Below are positions 1 to 9,508 of a DNA stretch of 64,000 nt, piece after piece. The notes under the pieces are model-generated. The model was not told where the DNA came from and made no database searches. It saw only the letters and a list, made by a program, of their open reading frames with translations. The stretch is from JAGQPD01 sp020426865. Its GTDB lineage: Bacteria; Planctomycetota; Planctomycetia; Pirellulales; Pirellulaceae. Where the stretch lies: assembly GCA_041399065.1 (NCBI GenBank), contig JAWKTN010000001.1, forward strand, positions 1,054,001-1,118,000. The letters are read 5' to 3'. A program made the position numbers and the translations under genes. Position 1 is the stretch's first letter. Each line of letters begins with the position of its first letter.

Positions 1-1424
1 GGCACCGGGATCGCGAACAATCGCACATCCGCTCGCTCACATTCATGGTAACGCTGGCGACTCCTTTCCAATACCGCGCCGAATCGCGGATCACCTTCGG
101 AAACCTCGTGTCCCAACTGACTGAAAACCGTGCGAGCTCGATCGGAGGCCGTTACCGCCAGCGCCAACTTGAACCCTCGATCCTCCAATTCCTCCAACGC
201 CTCGGCCAATAGCAACCGGCCGTGCTGCCAGTTCTGATGGTTTTCCCCAATACAATATCCGCCGATCATTGCCACCTGCGGATCGTCCGCCAGCGGTGGC
301 GCATGTAGTTTTCCCACCGCAACGCCGCGGTGCTTCAATAGCAACGTATGCGGTATTAGCGCCGCAAGCTGTTGCTCGATCAACGGCAATACGTAGGGCG
401 TCCCCTGGCGGCTCTTGGCCTCCATTCCTTCTCCGTGCAACTGCACGATATCCGGCAAGTCCTCCAGCTTCGCTGGAACTACCAGATGCATCTGATGACG
501 CTCAATGAGCGTTCCCGCACCGGTTCGAGTCACCAACTCCGGGATGATATGCCATGCCGACAGGATGTGGACCTGTTCGACGCCCCCTGCGACCGCTCGA
601 ATCGCGTTGTGCAACGTCGTCACCATCTGGCCGCCAATAACGTGTTTCCCGTGCTTGTCCGTACGTTGCAGCAAACAAAGCAACTGCTCGAGATCCAAGA
701 AGCTAATTCGCCGCCGCCCCGTCGCTGTGGGGGCCAACAGACAACCGTTGGGCTCCAACATCATCAACTTCTGAGCATACAAGTTTGCCGCAACCTCCGC
801 TGCCAACGTCTCGGCCGGTACATACAAGAAAACTCCGTCGCTGGTAAGCCCTCCGAACCCGATGATGGCCAACCGTTTGCGATCCAGGACCTGCCCGATT
901 CGTTCCGTCAGAATGTCGCGGATCGATCCCGTTCCCTGATGACCAACCCGATACTCGCAATGAACGACATCCGCCGGCAGCAACTCGCAATCCAAACCGA
1001 TGTTCTTCCCCACCTCCAACAGCTGCCGGCCCGTCTCCTGTCGAAGTTCCAGCAGGCCAGGAAGCCATTCGTCCGGCGCCACGAGCTTGTTGGTTTCCGG
1101 ATGCCGGCGCGCTCCACCTCGACGAATCATCTCCTTCAACATCCGCGCGCCTTCACCATAGACGAGAACCACGCGAATGTCGTTTTGGATCAATGTCCGC
1201 AGGTCGTAGAGTACCGCGGCCTGCTCCTTGCGAGCCCCCGTGAGCAACTGATCGGCACAAACGACGATCGTGCGTCCCTTCCATTCCGCGAAATATCGAG
1301 AACTTGCCCCCGACGCAATGCCTGATACAGACAACATCATCATGGGCGCAATGCCGTGGCGTTCTCCACGGTCCAAGGTGATCGGGTCAAAACGGACACC
1401 GTCGTACGACGACGAACGGACCAC
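1..1424 (-). CDS. N-acetylglutamate synthase-like protein (kinase fold + GNAT), partial at left edge
   Basis: The protein reads on the minus strand without a stop and leaves the window at position 1, so its C-terminus is missing. The first 270 residues follow the amino-acid-kinase fold seen in ArgA and ArgB (RTIVVCADQLLTG, then RVVLVYGEGARM, then LAIIGFGGLTSDG, GGVEQVHILSAW). The rest, with AMIGGYCIGE, QHGRLLLAEALEEL and a following LALAVTASDRARTVF, resembles the GNAT acetyltransferase domain of ArgA. In that family the enzyme makes N-acetylglutamate, the first step of arginine synthesis, and the kinase fold binds arginine. The usual lysine and glycine-rich loop of active kinases is replaced by CADQLLTG, as expected for a regulatory rather than catalytic domain. 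Start: a stop (TAG) lies 9 bases upstream of GTG 1424; ATG 1343 is an alternative. It could also be a different planctomycete kinase-acetyltransferase fusion. Confidence 0.6.
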   Translation of the reverse strand, partial: MVRSSSYDGVRFDPITLDRGERHGIAPMMMLSVSGIASGASSRYFAEWKGRTIVVCADQLLTGARKEQAAVLYDLRTLIQNDIRVVLVYGEGARMLKEMIRRGGARRHPETNKLVAPDEWLPGLLELRQETGRQLLEVGKNIGLDCELLPADVVHCEYRVGHQGTGSIRDILTERIGQVLDRKRLAIIGFGGLTSDGVFLYVPAETLAAEVAANLYAQKLMMLEPNGCLLAPTATGRRRISFLDLEQLLCLLQRTDKHGKHVIGGQMVTTLHNAIRAVAGGVEQVHILSAWHIIPELVTRTGAGTLIERHQMHLVVPAKLEDLPDIVQLHGEGMEAKSRQGTPYVLPLIEQQLAALIPHTLLLKHRGVAVGKLHAPPLADDPQVAMIGGYCIGENHQNWQHGRLLLAEALEELEDRGFKLALAVTASDRARTVFSQLGHEVSEGDPRFGAVLERSRQRYHECERADVRLFAIPV

Positions 1425-1437
1425 TCCATTCTAGCCC

Positions 1438-1475
1438 ATGCACTCGCCGTCAAACAGCCGCCGTCAAACAGCCGC
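1438..1475. repeat. Two-copy 14-bp direct repeat
   Basis: The unit CGCCGTCAAACAGC occurs twice in direct succession between the 3' end of the exoprotein gene and the start of the synthase-like gene. It is only two copies and has no visible function. Confidence 0.4.
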
Positions 1476-1578
1476 CCTTGAAACGCTCACCGCCGCCGAC
1501 AGCGAACCGCGCGATATCGGCCGTCACCGTGGAACTTCGAGTCGCATCGTAAGTGGATCGGTGTCGAACGGCGTGGAA

Positions 1579-4500
1579 CTAGACGACCGCTGTGCGGCTG
1601 CGAGGACCACGTGGCGTGCGTCCAACTTCCTGCATGACATTATCAACGATGTCGAGATTGGTCATGGCAACGCTTGACGTGTTCGTCGCCGCCGCGAGCG
1701 TACGCCGACGAGAAGCGCGGCGCGATGTATCAGCACCTGCCAGCTCGGTGTCGGCCCTGGTCACCGACGTCGGAACAATCGACGATGAGGCAGCCGGGGT
1801 CGCGGCGGCGATCCCGAAATTCTGCTGCCAGACCAGGAAATCAAGCCCATCCACATCGCCGTCGCCATCGCCGTCGCCGTTGGATACCGTTGCGCCACCC
1901 ATTGCGAAGTCGTTCAGTCCCTGCGCCCAGATACTGTAATCACCTTCGTCCACGACAAAGTCGCCGTTAAAATCGCCTGGCAATTGCGGCGCAAACGGCA
2001 CGCTACCGGGCGTCGGAGGCGCCGCCATCCAGCTTTCCGACCACGGCCCAAACACATCGTACGCTACGCGTTGCAATGAATCGCCGCTACCATCGGCCTC
2101 CGACGGCCATGGCGCCTGGTCGTCATAGAATACCGCATCTACGAGTGTATCGCCGAGTGCGGCGTTGTTCTTATCCACTGGCCGCAGCAATTGAATCAGC
2201 TCCCCCGCATTGTTCAGTTGCCCACCGCTGGAACCAATCAGCAGTACGGAATTGTCGATCCCATAGATCGACCGGAACGCCGCCGTCTTGGTCGGCTCCG
2301 CCACCGGATCAAACGACACTATTACGGCAGTCTGTCCGGCTCCTAGAACCGTGCCCGATGCAAAGGTGAGATCCCCACCTTGCAATGACCAACCGCCAAT
2401 ATCTTGCGAGACGCCACTTTCAACCGCCAGCTCGATATACTCCAACTCGTTCAGCGCGATCGTCCCCGCGAATGCCGCCGGAACCGCCGATGGATGGTAA
2501 TGAATCTCGCTGATCACTACGCTTCCCAATTGGGGACCGCTATTGGCACTACCCTGCGTCGGATTGGTCATCGGGAACAAGACTACTCCCGGATTGCCGT
2601 CGAGCCAACGTCCCAGCGATTGCCCGGCTGGTGCGGCAGTGAACGTTACATCGTCGGCAAAACGCAGCGGGCGGCCCGCCGTGTCCGCGGCAACCAGCCA
2701 CAACTGTCCCGTGGTCTCGGTCGTCAATCCTAAGGAAGCAGTCGCTTGTGAAATCGATGTGAAACCGCCAGCGGGTATCGTCGCGGCAGCCAGTGTATGG
2801 AAGAACAAATTGCTGGCAAGGTCACTCAAATACCAACCACCCACGTTGACCGGCGTAGCGCCACGATTGAACATTTCCACCCATCCACCGCCGCCACCAT
2901 TGGACGGTCGCAGGACTTCGTTGATCACTACGTCGCCGACATTTGCTGTAACGGTCGTCCCCGGGTTGCCGCCGAATTCCACCGATGCCTTCCAGTTCGC
3001 GGCGCTGTTGTAGTCTCCGTTGATGTCGACTACCTGCAATGAGGATCCACCGCCGTCGGCTCGTTGTGGCCAGTCCGATGCGTCATCGTAGTCGAACGAT
3101 TGGATGTTCGTTCCGTCCGCGGCTCGAAGCGTAATCCGTTCGCCACCGTTGCCGAGCCGACCCGCAAACGCTCCGGCCACTTCCGGGCCAGTACCGTATC
3201 GTGACACGAATGCGTCGAGATTCTCGACGACGATCACGCTCGCTCCGGGAGCCAATGTCGACAATCCAAATTCGAAGGCGACGCCCTCGTTGGTCGAGCC
3301 GACAGGAACCTCCACCAATCGCACACCGGTCAGATCGATGGTTTGATTGCTGATGTTCGTCAACTCGATAAATTCAAATTCATCTGCGTCGACACCAAGC
3401 TCGCCCAACCCGGGGACCGGGTTGGGGGCATGGGGGTGATAATTGATCTCCGTGATTCGTAGATTCAGCGGACTGGCTGGAGCTGCAATCGTGAAGGTCG
3501 CTTCGTTCACCGCCGACCACTGTCCGCCGGAGAAGGCTCGAGCTCGCACGTTCGTGCCTTGCGAAATGTCGATCGTGCCGTTGTAGACAAGCGCCGTCGG
3601 ATTGATCGATCCCCCCAGCAACCGTGGGTCACTGCCATCCAGCGTGTAGTAGATTGTTCCCGCCGGTGCGGTGACACCCAAATCGTAACCGATCGGCACC
3701 TGCCCACCATGCTGCGTAAACGAGGGGGCCACAATCGAAGGATACAAGCCGGCACTTTTCAATTGGTTCAGGAACTGAGCCGTGCGTCCAGTCAGGAAGT
3801 TGTTGATTACCTTAGCACTTTCGCCCTCCCAATCGGCCACCGTATAAGGCGTTGACGCGTGCATGTCTCCCCATCGAGCTGACTCGGCAACCAGGGCCTC
3901 AGGCAACTCGGAGAGGATCCCCTGATAGCGGGCAATCGCGTTCTCGGCCGTGAGTGGCCCGTCATTAAACAAGGCGCGATGCACGCGATCGGCAAACAAC
4001 ATCCGGAACTCGAGACTACTGCGCAGATTTCCGTAGGGCTCGGCGACCCCGCGTGTATCGTTGACCGTGTTGGTGGTAACGCTGGAACGCAACCCGAGGA
4101 CCCACTCATAATCCCATACGTGGAAAACAAATCCCTGGCTTTCGGGGCCGCGCCGCCGCGCCGCATACCAGTTCTTAAACGGCCAATCACTATTGCCACC
4201 GTAGTCATTGACAATCAGATAGTCGATGTAATTGACGACGTCGACGTAACTTTCTTGATTGGGATCGTTCGTGCCGTCCGGGTTCAACCCTTGCACGCGC
4301 AAGTAAGCGGCCGTGCGTGCCGATTCGGTAGTGGCGTTGGCCACATTGCGTGACAAGCTGACGAGCGTATTCCAAGCCGCGGTAGTACCATTGATGGCAC
4401 TGCCCGAATTGTACGCATCCCATTCGTCCTTGTCGCCGCCGTAGTAACTGGCGGCGAACGACGCATCCGGCCGCTCCACCGGATTGTACAGCCCCCAATA

Positions 4501-7500
4501 CACCCCATTAATATACAAATGTACACGTGTTCCATGCGAGGCGGGTTGGCCCATTGCCAGTTGTGTACGGCGGCCGAATTCGTCGCGAGCGTATTGTGGC
4601 TGCGTGCCGGCCGCGCCCCATGCGTATCCATCGTTGGCGTCCATCCGCAAGGTGATCGTATCGAACTCGTCGACCGCCCCTTCCCCAAACCATGGAAACA
4701 CCAGTTTTGTGGCACCGTATTCGCCTTTGAAGAGCAGTCGCATCGAGTGCTTCTTGCTCAGGCCATCCGACCGGAACGCGCCACCCTGCATCCGGATCCC
4801 GGCATCGATCTGGAAGCCAGTCGAGCCATCGGGGTAGATCAATTCGACCGACGTCGGGCGTTCCCAGGCGCTGCCACTGGAGGTCGCATTGGTATAGATG
4901 CCGCTGGAGCCAAACATATCGTCTACGTCCAGGACAATCGACAATGTGGGGATCGCCTGGAGATCGTCTTGGATCGTTGCGGCATAGACGCCACCAAAGC
5001 GGTCGCCACCCAGGGCCTGGCCAGCGGCGGAAAAATTACCGATCACATCCGGGTCCATGCCATAGTCGGCAGAAAAGCCGCCCCAGCTGGAGGGAAATCC
5101 GGCGTCCAGTGTCGTGGTTCGGGACTGCGACACGATGTCGTGGACAAACAAGTAGGTTTGGGTGTCGACGTTCGTTGGATAGTAGCCATCGCGGACGGCG
5201 ATGGCGCGCAATGTCGTCGTATGGTCAATGACAATCGGTTGCGTGTACAACGTCCCATTGGCGACCGACGGAATCTCGCCATTGGTCGTATAGTAGACCC
5301 TAGCATTGGGCGTATTGGATGAGATCACCAGATCGAACGGCGCGTCGTAGAACCCTCGATCGTGACTGAACGTCGTATCCGCGACAAAATCGACGAACCC
5401 CGAACCATTGGGCGCGCCGGGCGATGGCGATTCGAAAAACCGTACCGCGGCCGTATCTCCGACCGCCAACAGTTCCGGAACCAGGAGAAAATCGTCGTCA
5501 TTAGCAGTGACGTTCAATCCGTGGATCGCCAACACGTTTTGGCCTTCGACCAATAGCGGAATGAAGGCACTGATATCGATATTCTCGGGGATCAGCGCAT
5601 CCAGATCGGCGCGGCTGGTGGTGGCCGCCGAATTGTACGACCGAACGCCCGGCGCGTTCCGTGCCGCCACTTCGACTCCGTTTAAATACGCCACAAATCC
5701 GTCATCATATTGCATCCTCAGCAACAGCTGCGACACATCCGCCAAATCGGTGACCGTAAACGGAGCCCGTACATAGATTCCCGCATTCTGCTGATATAGG
5801 TCCTCGCTGACATCGGTCGCAAACGTCCCCAGAAAACCGATCACGTCACGCCCCATTACTTCCACTTCACCTAACGATAGAACGTCGGCTTCGTCGTTAT
5901 TCCCTTGTCCGTTGGTCGCCGAAAGATCTGGGTCGGGGGTACGGGTAATGCGAATCGTCTGACCGAATAGCGGCACTCCGCCGTTTTCTGTCAGCAAATC
6001 GATGGTCAATTCGGAGGGCCCACCGGGAAAGCTGAACCCAGCGTTCTCGGGATTCAACAAGTCGGACACGTACACAACATTGTCCGATTCATCCAACACT
6101 TCTACGGTGATGTCTCGCAACCGCGATTGGCAGCAACTGTCACGATTATGGACGATGATTTCTTCCAACGCATAGGTGCTTCCCAAATCAACCGACCAAC
6201 TGGACGGAAGGTTCTGCCCCGCCGCCGTGTGCGTAAAATTGCCAAGGTTCCCGTCAATCGCAGCATCGGGTACGCCGCCAAATGCGACCGATGACTGGTT
6301 CGCTACCCCCCCTGCGGCCAGGTTCCGCAGGTCGTTGTTGCCGCCGCCGGCCGTCGGATCGGCGTCGTATCCGACGCCGGCCGTTACCAACTGCGTTCCT
6401 TGCAACAGTGGCAGGTTCAGACCGCTGTTGGTTTGCCCCTGATTGCCGCTGGCTGAAAATACATATCCATCCTTGTCATTGCGTTCGGAACTCCCTATCT
6501 TCCGCAGCACACCATTGCCGACAGCACTCAAGGGTACTCCATCACCTGACCATGGCACATCCGCCGCCGTAATCAACTGGCCATTAACAAACGTGTTGAG
6601 CGTGGCGATTTCCGCTGCCGAATAACCCCACGCCGCAAAGTCGCGGACACTTCCCGTGTTGTCGAGAATCACGGCCCAACCAGGTAACGACGTGGACCAA
6701 TTGAGCTCGCCAATTCCATTTTGATTCTCGTTGCTGGTACGAATCGCTCCATCAGTAAGCGGATCCGACCAGTTGTAAACAAACGAGTAGACGCTATTGA
6801 TCGAGCCACCGGACGGGTTATTGAAACCCATTCGCCAGCCGGACGTATTGATCGCTGCGCCGCTGACGTTCTGCAATTCAACCCACTCCGCTCCCAAATC
6901 GATCTCCGTGATCGCAACCGTTGCCGCCGGGAACTCGCGGTCCCCCAGCCAACTACTATCATCGAAACCCGACTGCGTCCACGACTGACCTAGAGCTCCG
7001 TCTTGGGGAACAAGATATCGGGCTGTCGACATCCCATCGACCAGCGGGGTCAGGTTCTGCCCAATGCCATAGGAGATATCAGTGCGTTGTTCGGGGTATT
7101 CTGGTGAGTACTCATGCACGACCGTCACGGCATGTGTCACCGGGTCGTCATAGATCAAGGCCAAATAACCGCCATTGCGGTCCAACTGAAAATTGGTATG
7201 CGGATAACCGCTCGGATCGACGTAGTCGTCAATCACCTGTCCACTCAAATCCGTCGGGGCCGACGCAAAGACAACCAGGTATTCGCCAACGGCAATCGTG
7301 CGATCGGGAAAGTTCCAGCGTCGGAGATTGTCGTCGGCGTCGGTCAAATAATAGTCACGCAGGTTGATCGGTGTCGAATCGGCGTTGAAGATCTCGATCC
7401 AGTCTGACGAACGCCCGTCGCCATCAACCAGCCCGCTATCGTTGGAAGCGAGAAACTCGCTAATAACCAAATCACCCGCCGCCATCACACGGCGATCTTC

Positions 7501-7572
7501 CAACACCTCCAGACCAAACTGTAAGGGCTTCCTCGCACGACTTCTTCGCAATCTACTTCGTGAGCGCAACAT
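1579..7572 (-). CDS. Giant secreted CotH/lamin-tail/dockerin protein
   Basis: About 1997 residues. The N-terminus is Arg-rich and contains LEVLEDRRVMAA, the planctomycete extracellular-protein signature. Domains in rough order: lamin-tail-like beta domain (40-160) and a second one (about 225-330), a discoidin/F5-8 type C-like segment (425-560, ending in an NRDSCCQSRL loop), a PA14-like segment (590-720, YDDGFVAYLNG), a chitobiase-type Ig domain (745-830, YYTTNGEIPS), a CotH kinase-like domain (880-1270, IRMQGGAFR and HVWDYEWVLG), a second chitobiase-type domain (about 1290-1375), three more lamin-tail domains (1385-1850), and a dockerin-like Asp/Gly repeat (GDFNGDFVVDEGDY and a GDGDGDGDVDG stretch, about 1890-1945). 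The protein is probably an exported surface or matrix protein. Start: ATG 7572 has AGGGAG about 9 bases upstream; ATG 7581 and GTG 7605 are in the same frame. Tail after the dockerin is low complexity. Confidence 0.85.
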   Translation of the reverse strand: MLRSRSRLRRSRARKPLQFGLEVLEDRRVMAAGDLVISEFLASNDSGLVDGDGRSSDWIEIFNADSTPINLRDYYLTDADDNLRRWNFPDRTIAVGEYLVVFASAPTDLSGQVIDDYVDPSGYPHTNFQLDRNGGYLALIYDDPVTHAVTVVHEYSPEYPEQRTDISYGIGQNLTPLVDGMSTARYLVPQDGALGQSWTQSGFDDSSWLGDREFPAATVAITEIDLGAEWVELQNVSGAAINTSGWRMGFNNPSGGSINSVYSFVYNWSDPLTDGAIRTSNENQNGIGELNWSTSLPGWAVILDNTGSVRDFAAWGYSAAEIATLNTFVNGQLITAADVPWSGDGVPLSAVGNGVLRKIGSSERNDKDGYVFSASGNQGQTNSGLNLPLLQGTQLVTAGVGYDADPTAGGGNNDLRNLAAGGVANQSSVAFGGVPDAAIDGNLGNFTHTAAGQNLPSSWSVDLGSTYALEEIIVHNRDSCCQSRLRDITVEVLDESDNVVYVSDLLNPENAGFSFPGGPSELTIDLLTENGGVPLFGQTIRITRTPDPDLSATNGQGNNDEADVLSLGEVEVMGRDVIGFLGTFATDVSEDLYQQNAGIYVRAPFTVTDLADVSQLLLRMQYDDGFVAYLNGVEVAARNAPGVRSYNSAATTSRADLDALIPENIDISAFIPLLVEGQNVLAIHGLNVTANDDDFLLVPELLAVGDTAAVRFFESPSPGAPNGSGFVDFVADTTFSHDRGFYDAPFDLVISSNTPNARVYYTTNGEIPSVANGTLYTQPIVIDHTTTLRAIAVRDGYYPTNVDTQTYLFVHDIVSQSRTTTLDAGFPSSWGGFSADYGMDPDVIGNFSAAGQALGGDRFGGVYAATIQDDLQAIPTLSIVLDVDDMFGSSGIYTNATSSGSAWERPTSVELIYPDGSTGFQIDAGIRMQGGAFRSDGLSKKHSMRLLFKGEYGATKLVFPWFGEGAVDEFDTITLRMDANDGYAWGAAGTQPQYARDEFGRRTQLAMGQPASHGTRVHLYINGVYWGLYNPVERPDASFAASYYGGDKDEWDAYNSGSAINGTTAAWNTLVSLSRNVANATTESARTAAYLRVQGLNPDGTNDPNQESYVDVVNYIDYLIVNDYGGNSDWPFKNWYAARRRGPESQGFVFHVWDYEWVLGLRSSVTTNTVNDTRGVAEPYGNLRSSLEFRMLFADRVHRALFNDGPLTAENAIARYQGILSELPEALVAESARWGDMHASTPYTVADWEGESAKVINNFLTGRTAQFLNQLKSAGLYPSIVAPSFTQHGGQVPIGYDLGVTAPAGTIYYTLDGSDPRLLGGSINPTALVYNGTIDISQGTNVRARAFSGGQWSAVNEATFTIAAPASPLNLRITEINYHPHAPNPVPGLGELGVDADEFEFIELTNISNQTIDLTGVRLVEVPVGSTNEGVAFEFGLSTLAPGASVIVVENLDAFVSRYGTGPEVAGAFAGRLGNGGERITLRAADGTNIQSFDYDDASDWPQRADGGGSSLQVVDINGDYNSAANWKASVEFGGNPGTTVTANVGDVVINEVLRPSNGGGGGWVEMFNRGATPVNVGGWYLSDLASNLFFHTLAAATIPAGGFTSISQATASLGLTTETTGQLWLVAADTAGRPLRFADDVTFTAAPAGQSLGRWLDGNPGVVLFPMTNPTQGSANSGPQLGSVVISEIHYHPSAVPAAFAGTIALNELEYIELAVESGVSQDIGGWSLQGGDLTFASGTVLGAGQTAVIVSFDPVAEPTKTAAFRSIYGIDNSVLLIGSSGGQLNNAGELIQLLRPVDKNNAALGDTLVDAVFYDDQAPWPSEADGSGDSLQRVAYDVFGPWSESWMAAPPTPGSVPFAPQLPGDFNGDFVVDEGDYSIWAQGLNDFAMGGATVSNGDGDGDGDVDGLDFLVWQQNFGIAAATPAASSSIVPTSVTRADTELAGADTSRRASRRRTLAAATNTSSVAMTNLDIVDNVMQEVGRTPRGPRSRTAVV

Positions 7573-7760
7573 GCTTCTCATTCTCCCTGTCCCTCTCGCC
7601 TCCACCCGCCGGACTGTTGCCGGGGCGCACCGAACCTGTATTTTGCCCTAAAACAAAGGCCTTGCCAACGAAATCGAAAGTGAATTCGCTAAGAAACGCG
7701 GAAAAAGCCCTTCCCAATGGCGCCAGGCTGCTCCCAATCGGCACCCCCACAATTCCATCA

Positions 7761-7865
7761 CCCCGATTGGAAGCACCCCGATTGGAAGCACCCCGATTGG
7801 AAGCACCCCGATTGGAAGCACCCCGATTGGAAGCACCCCGATTGGAAGCACCCCGATTGGAAGCC
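7761..7865. repeat. Minisatellite, 7 x 15 bp (CCCCGATTGGAAGCA)
   Basis: Seven head-to-tail copies of a 15-bp unit; the first six are identical and the last ends in CC rather than CA. The length is a multiple of three with no stop, so every frame is open through it (for example LPIGV or HPDWK pentapeptides), but no gene is needed to explain it. It lies between the greA stop and the start of the giant exoprotein gene, inside that gene's upstream region. Copy number could change by slippage. Confidence 0.95.
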
Positions 7866-7995
7866 GGAAACTGGCGAACAGCGGCTGAAGTTGGGAAAGT
7901 TGCGAAGATTTCCTTTCGCGGTGATGCCTTCTTTCACCGCACCGTCACAGCGGACACCGAATGCTTGGGCGACACGAAAACTGCGTCGCCAGGCA

Positions 7996-8490
7996 CTAGT
8001 CGTCGTAGCGGATTTCGAGAACTTCGAATTTCACCGTCCCTTTGGGGACGGCAATTTCGACGACCTGTCCAACCTTCGCCCCCAGAAGACCACTGCCAAT
8101 CGGGCTGGTTACCAAGATGCGCCCTTGGTCGGGGTCGTCCTCCCCTGCCCCGACGAGCGTGAATTCTTCTTCGTCGTCGTAGTCGAGGTCCTTGACCTTG
8201 ACGGTCGCGCTAAAGGCGACCTCGCTCTTGTTCAATCGCGAAGTATCGATAATGGTAGCGCGAACGAGTTTGTCTTTCAGCATGTTGATCTTGGCTTGCA
8301 TCATGCCTTGCGTTTCGCGCGCGCCATGGTATTCGGCATTTTCGCTGAGGTCTCCCTCTTCGCGCGCGGCTGCAACCCGAGCCGCGATCTTGGGCATCTC
8401 AATTTGTTCGAGATGCTCCATTTCGGCCTTGATCTTGTTGTACCCGGTACGTGTCATCGGAATGGCTTCAGACACTGCATCAACTCCCAT
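7996..8490 (-). CDS. greA: Transcription elongation factor GreA
   Basis: 164 residues, close to the usual 158. GreA binds the RNA polymerase secondary channel and stimulates cleavage of backtracked RNA. The N-terminal coiled coil carries the acidic tip GDLSENAEYHGARE (residues about 46-60) with the conserved D and E, and the C-terminal FKBP-like domain has SPIGSGLLGAKVG and ends in VEIAVPKGTVKFEVLEI. The conserved part begins AIPMTRTGYNK, matching AIPMT of E. coli GreA, so ATG 8490 or GTG 8475 is the likely start; no clear Shine-Dalgarno sequence is visible for either. It is the last gene of a minus-strand block with dnaG, the sigma factor and a zinc-ribbon protein, with a 171-base gap upstream that may hold its own promoter. 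Confidence 0.95.
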   Translation of the reverse strand: MGVDAVSEAIPMTRTGYNKIKAEMEHLEQIEMPKIAARVAAAREEGDLSENAEYHGARETQGMMQAKINMLKDKLVRATIIDTSRLNKSEVAFSATVKVKDLDYDDEEEFTLVGAGEDDPDQGRILVTSPIGSGLLGAKVGQVVEIAVPKGTVKFEVLEIRYDD

Positions 8491-8661
8491 GCAAAAAAAA
8501 CGGCGGCAACGAGTCCCGTAGCCGCTCTTCCCAGATTATTCCGACATTCTGCGCCAAACGGCGCACTCTGTAAAGACGAATCGCCGCATTGCCCCCTGGC
8601 GCGGACGCCTCGCTCCGTCTCAAGATTCTGCCCTCTTCGCTTCGACCGCTTCGCGTCCCCC

Positions 8662-9369
8662 CTAAGGCTGCTCGGGTAAGTATAACAGACGCCCGCACGT
8701 ACGGCAAAATACCATCTTCTGCATGGCCACCTCGCTCTGCATATTCACCGTTACGGCCTGAAAACACCCGCCACAGTACTCGCCCTCTAGCGGCGCCAGG
8801 GCTTCCGCGCCGTGTGCCTTCACAACACGATCGTAGTCGGCACGCATATCCGCCGGCAGGACCTTCTCCGAACTCTTCAATTCCTCCTCCAAACGTGCCA
8901 CCTCGGATTCCAACCCCGCCCGCTCGCTGTCGACACGTTGACGAGTCCTTTCCAGGTCAGCGTTTCCGGCGTGGACATTTTCCTGAGCCTTAACGACGTC
9001 GCGCTGGTCGGCCGTCTGCTTTTCCAGCAGCTCGAGAATCTCGTCCGACAGGACGCTGTTGGCCTGCTCGTCGGCCGCGATCTGCTCTAACAACGCTTGA
9101 TACTCGCGATTGCTACTGCAGGTATTGAGCTTCACTCGCGTTTCAGCGATCCGAGCCTCTCGCGACTTCAGCTGCAACTCCTTACCATCCGTTGCCATTT
9201 TCGTTTTTTTGGCCACTTCCTTAGCTTCCGCCAAGGCCGCCTCCAAGTTTTTGACATTCGTCTCGCCAACGGCAACCTGACGCGGCCCACGCTCCAAGCG
9301 AGACTTCAATTCCGCAAGCTGTCGGTGGATCCGATGCAACTCGCGTAACGTTTCCGCGGTAACCGACAT
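8662..9369 (-). CDS. Coiled-coil protein with C-terminal C4 zinc ribbon
   Basis: 235 residues. Residues 1-165 are almost entirely heptad-like (long runs of E, K, A, L with no Pro), predicting a coiled-coil hairpin. The C-terminus has CGGC and, about 23 residues later, CRTCG, four Cys that form a zinc ribbon. This layout is the zf-RING_7/CT398-like family, widespread in bacteria and of unknown molecular role, often found beside replication or RNA-metabolism genes. Here it sits between the sigma factor and greA. Start ATG 9369 (MSVTAETLREL) fits the family; a longer reading to 9411 adds 14 residues not expected in homologues. Confidence 0.8.
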   Translation of the reverse strand: MSVTAETLRELHRIHRQLAELKSRLERGPRQVAVGETNVKNLEAALAEAKEVAKKTKMATDGKELQLKSREARIAETRVKLNTCSSNREYQALLEQIAADEQANSVLSDEILELLEKQTADQRDVVKAQENVHAGNADLERTRQRVDSERAGLESEVARLEEELKSSEKVLPADMRADYDRVVKAHGAEALAPLEGEYCGGCFQAVTVNMQSEVAMQKMVFCRTCGRLLYLPEQP

Positions 9370-9432
9370 GCCCGTTATTCCCTTATCTTTGTTGAAGCAG
9401 TCCAAATGCACGTGTCACACTAACTTCTATTA

Positions 9433-9473
9433 TGCAAATAAAACACGCCGCTGACCATCCGGCCAACGGCGTG
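9433..9473 (-). terminator. Rho-independent terminator after the sigma factor gene
   Basis: Read on the minus strand, CACGCCG pairs with CGGCGTG (plus-strand 9444-9450 and 9467-9473) across a 16-base loop and is followed by TTTTATTT. It lies 36 bases past the stop of the sigma factor gene, so the zinc-ribbon gene probably has its own promoter or depends on read-through. Confidence 0.7.
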
Positions 9474-9508
9474 CTGGACTTTTCGGACTCAACCTCTCCT
9501 GGCAAATG

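Noticed and set aside
372..1325. 317-codon plus-strand frame at the left edge
   Set aside because: Antisense to the N-acetylglutamate synthase-like gene, which has recognisable motifs.
7717..8679. 320-codon plus-strand frame across the 15-bp repeats and greA
   Set aside because: It lies antisense to greA, whose motifs are clear, and its N-terminal repeats come from the minisatellite.
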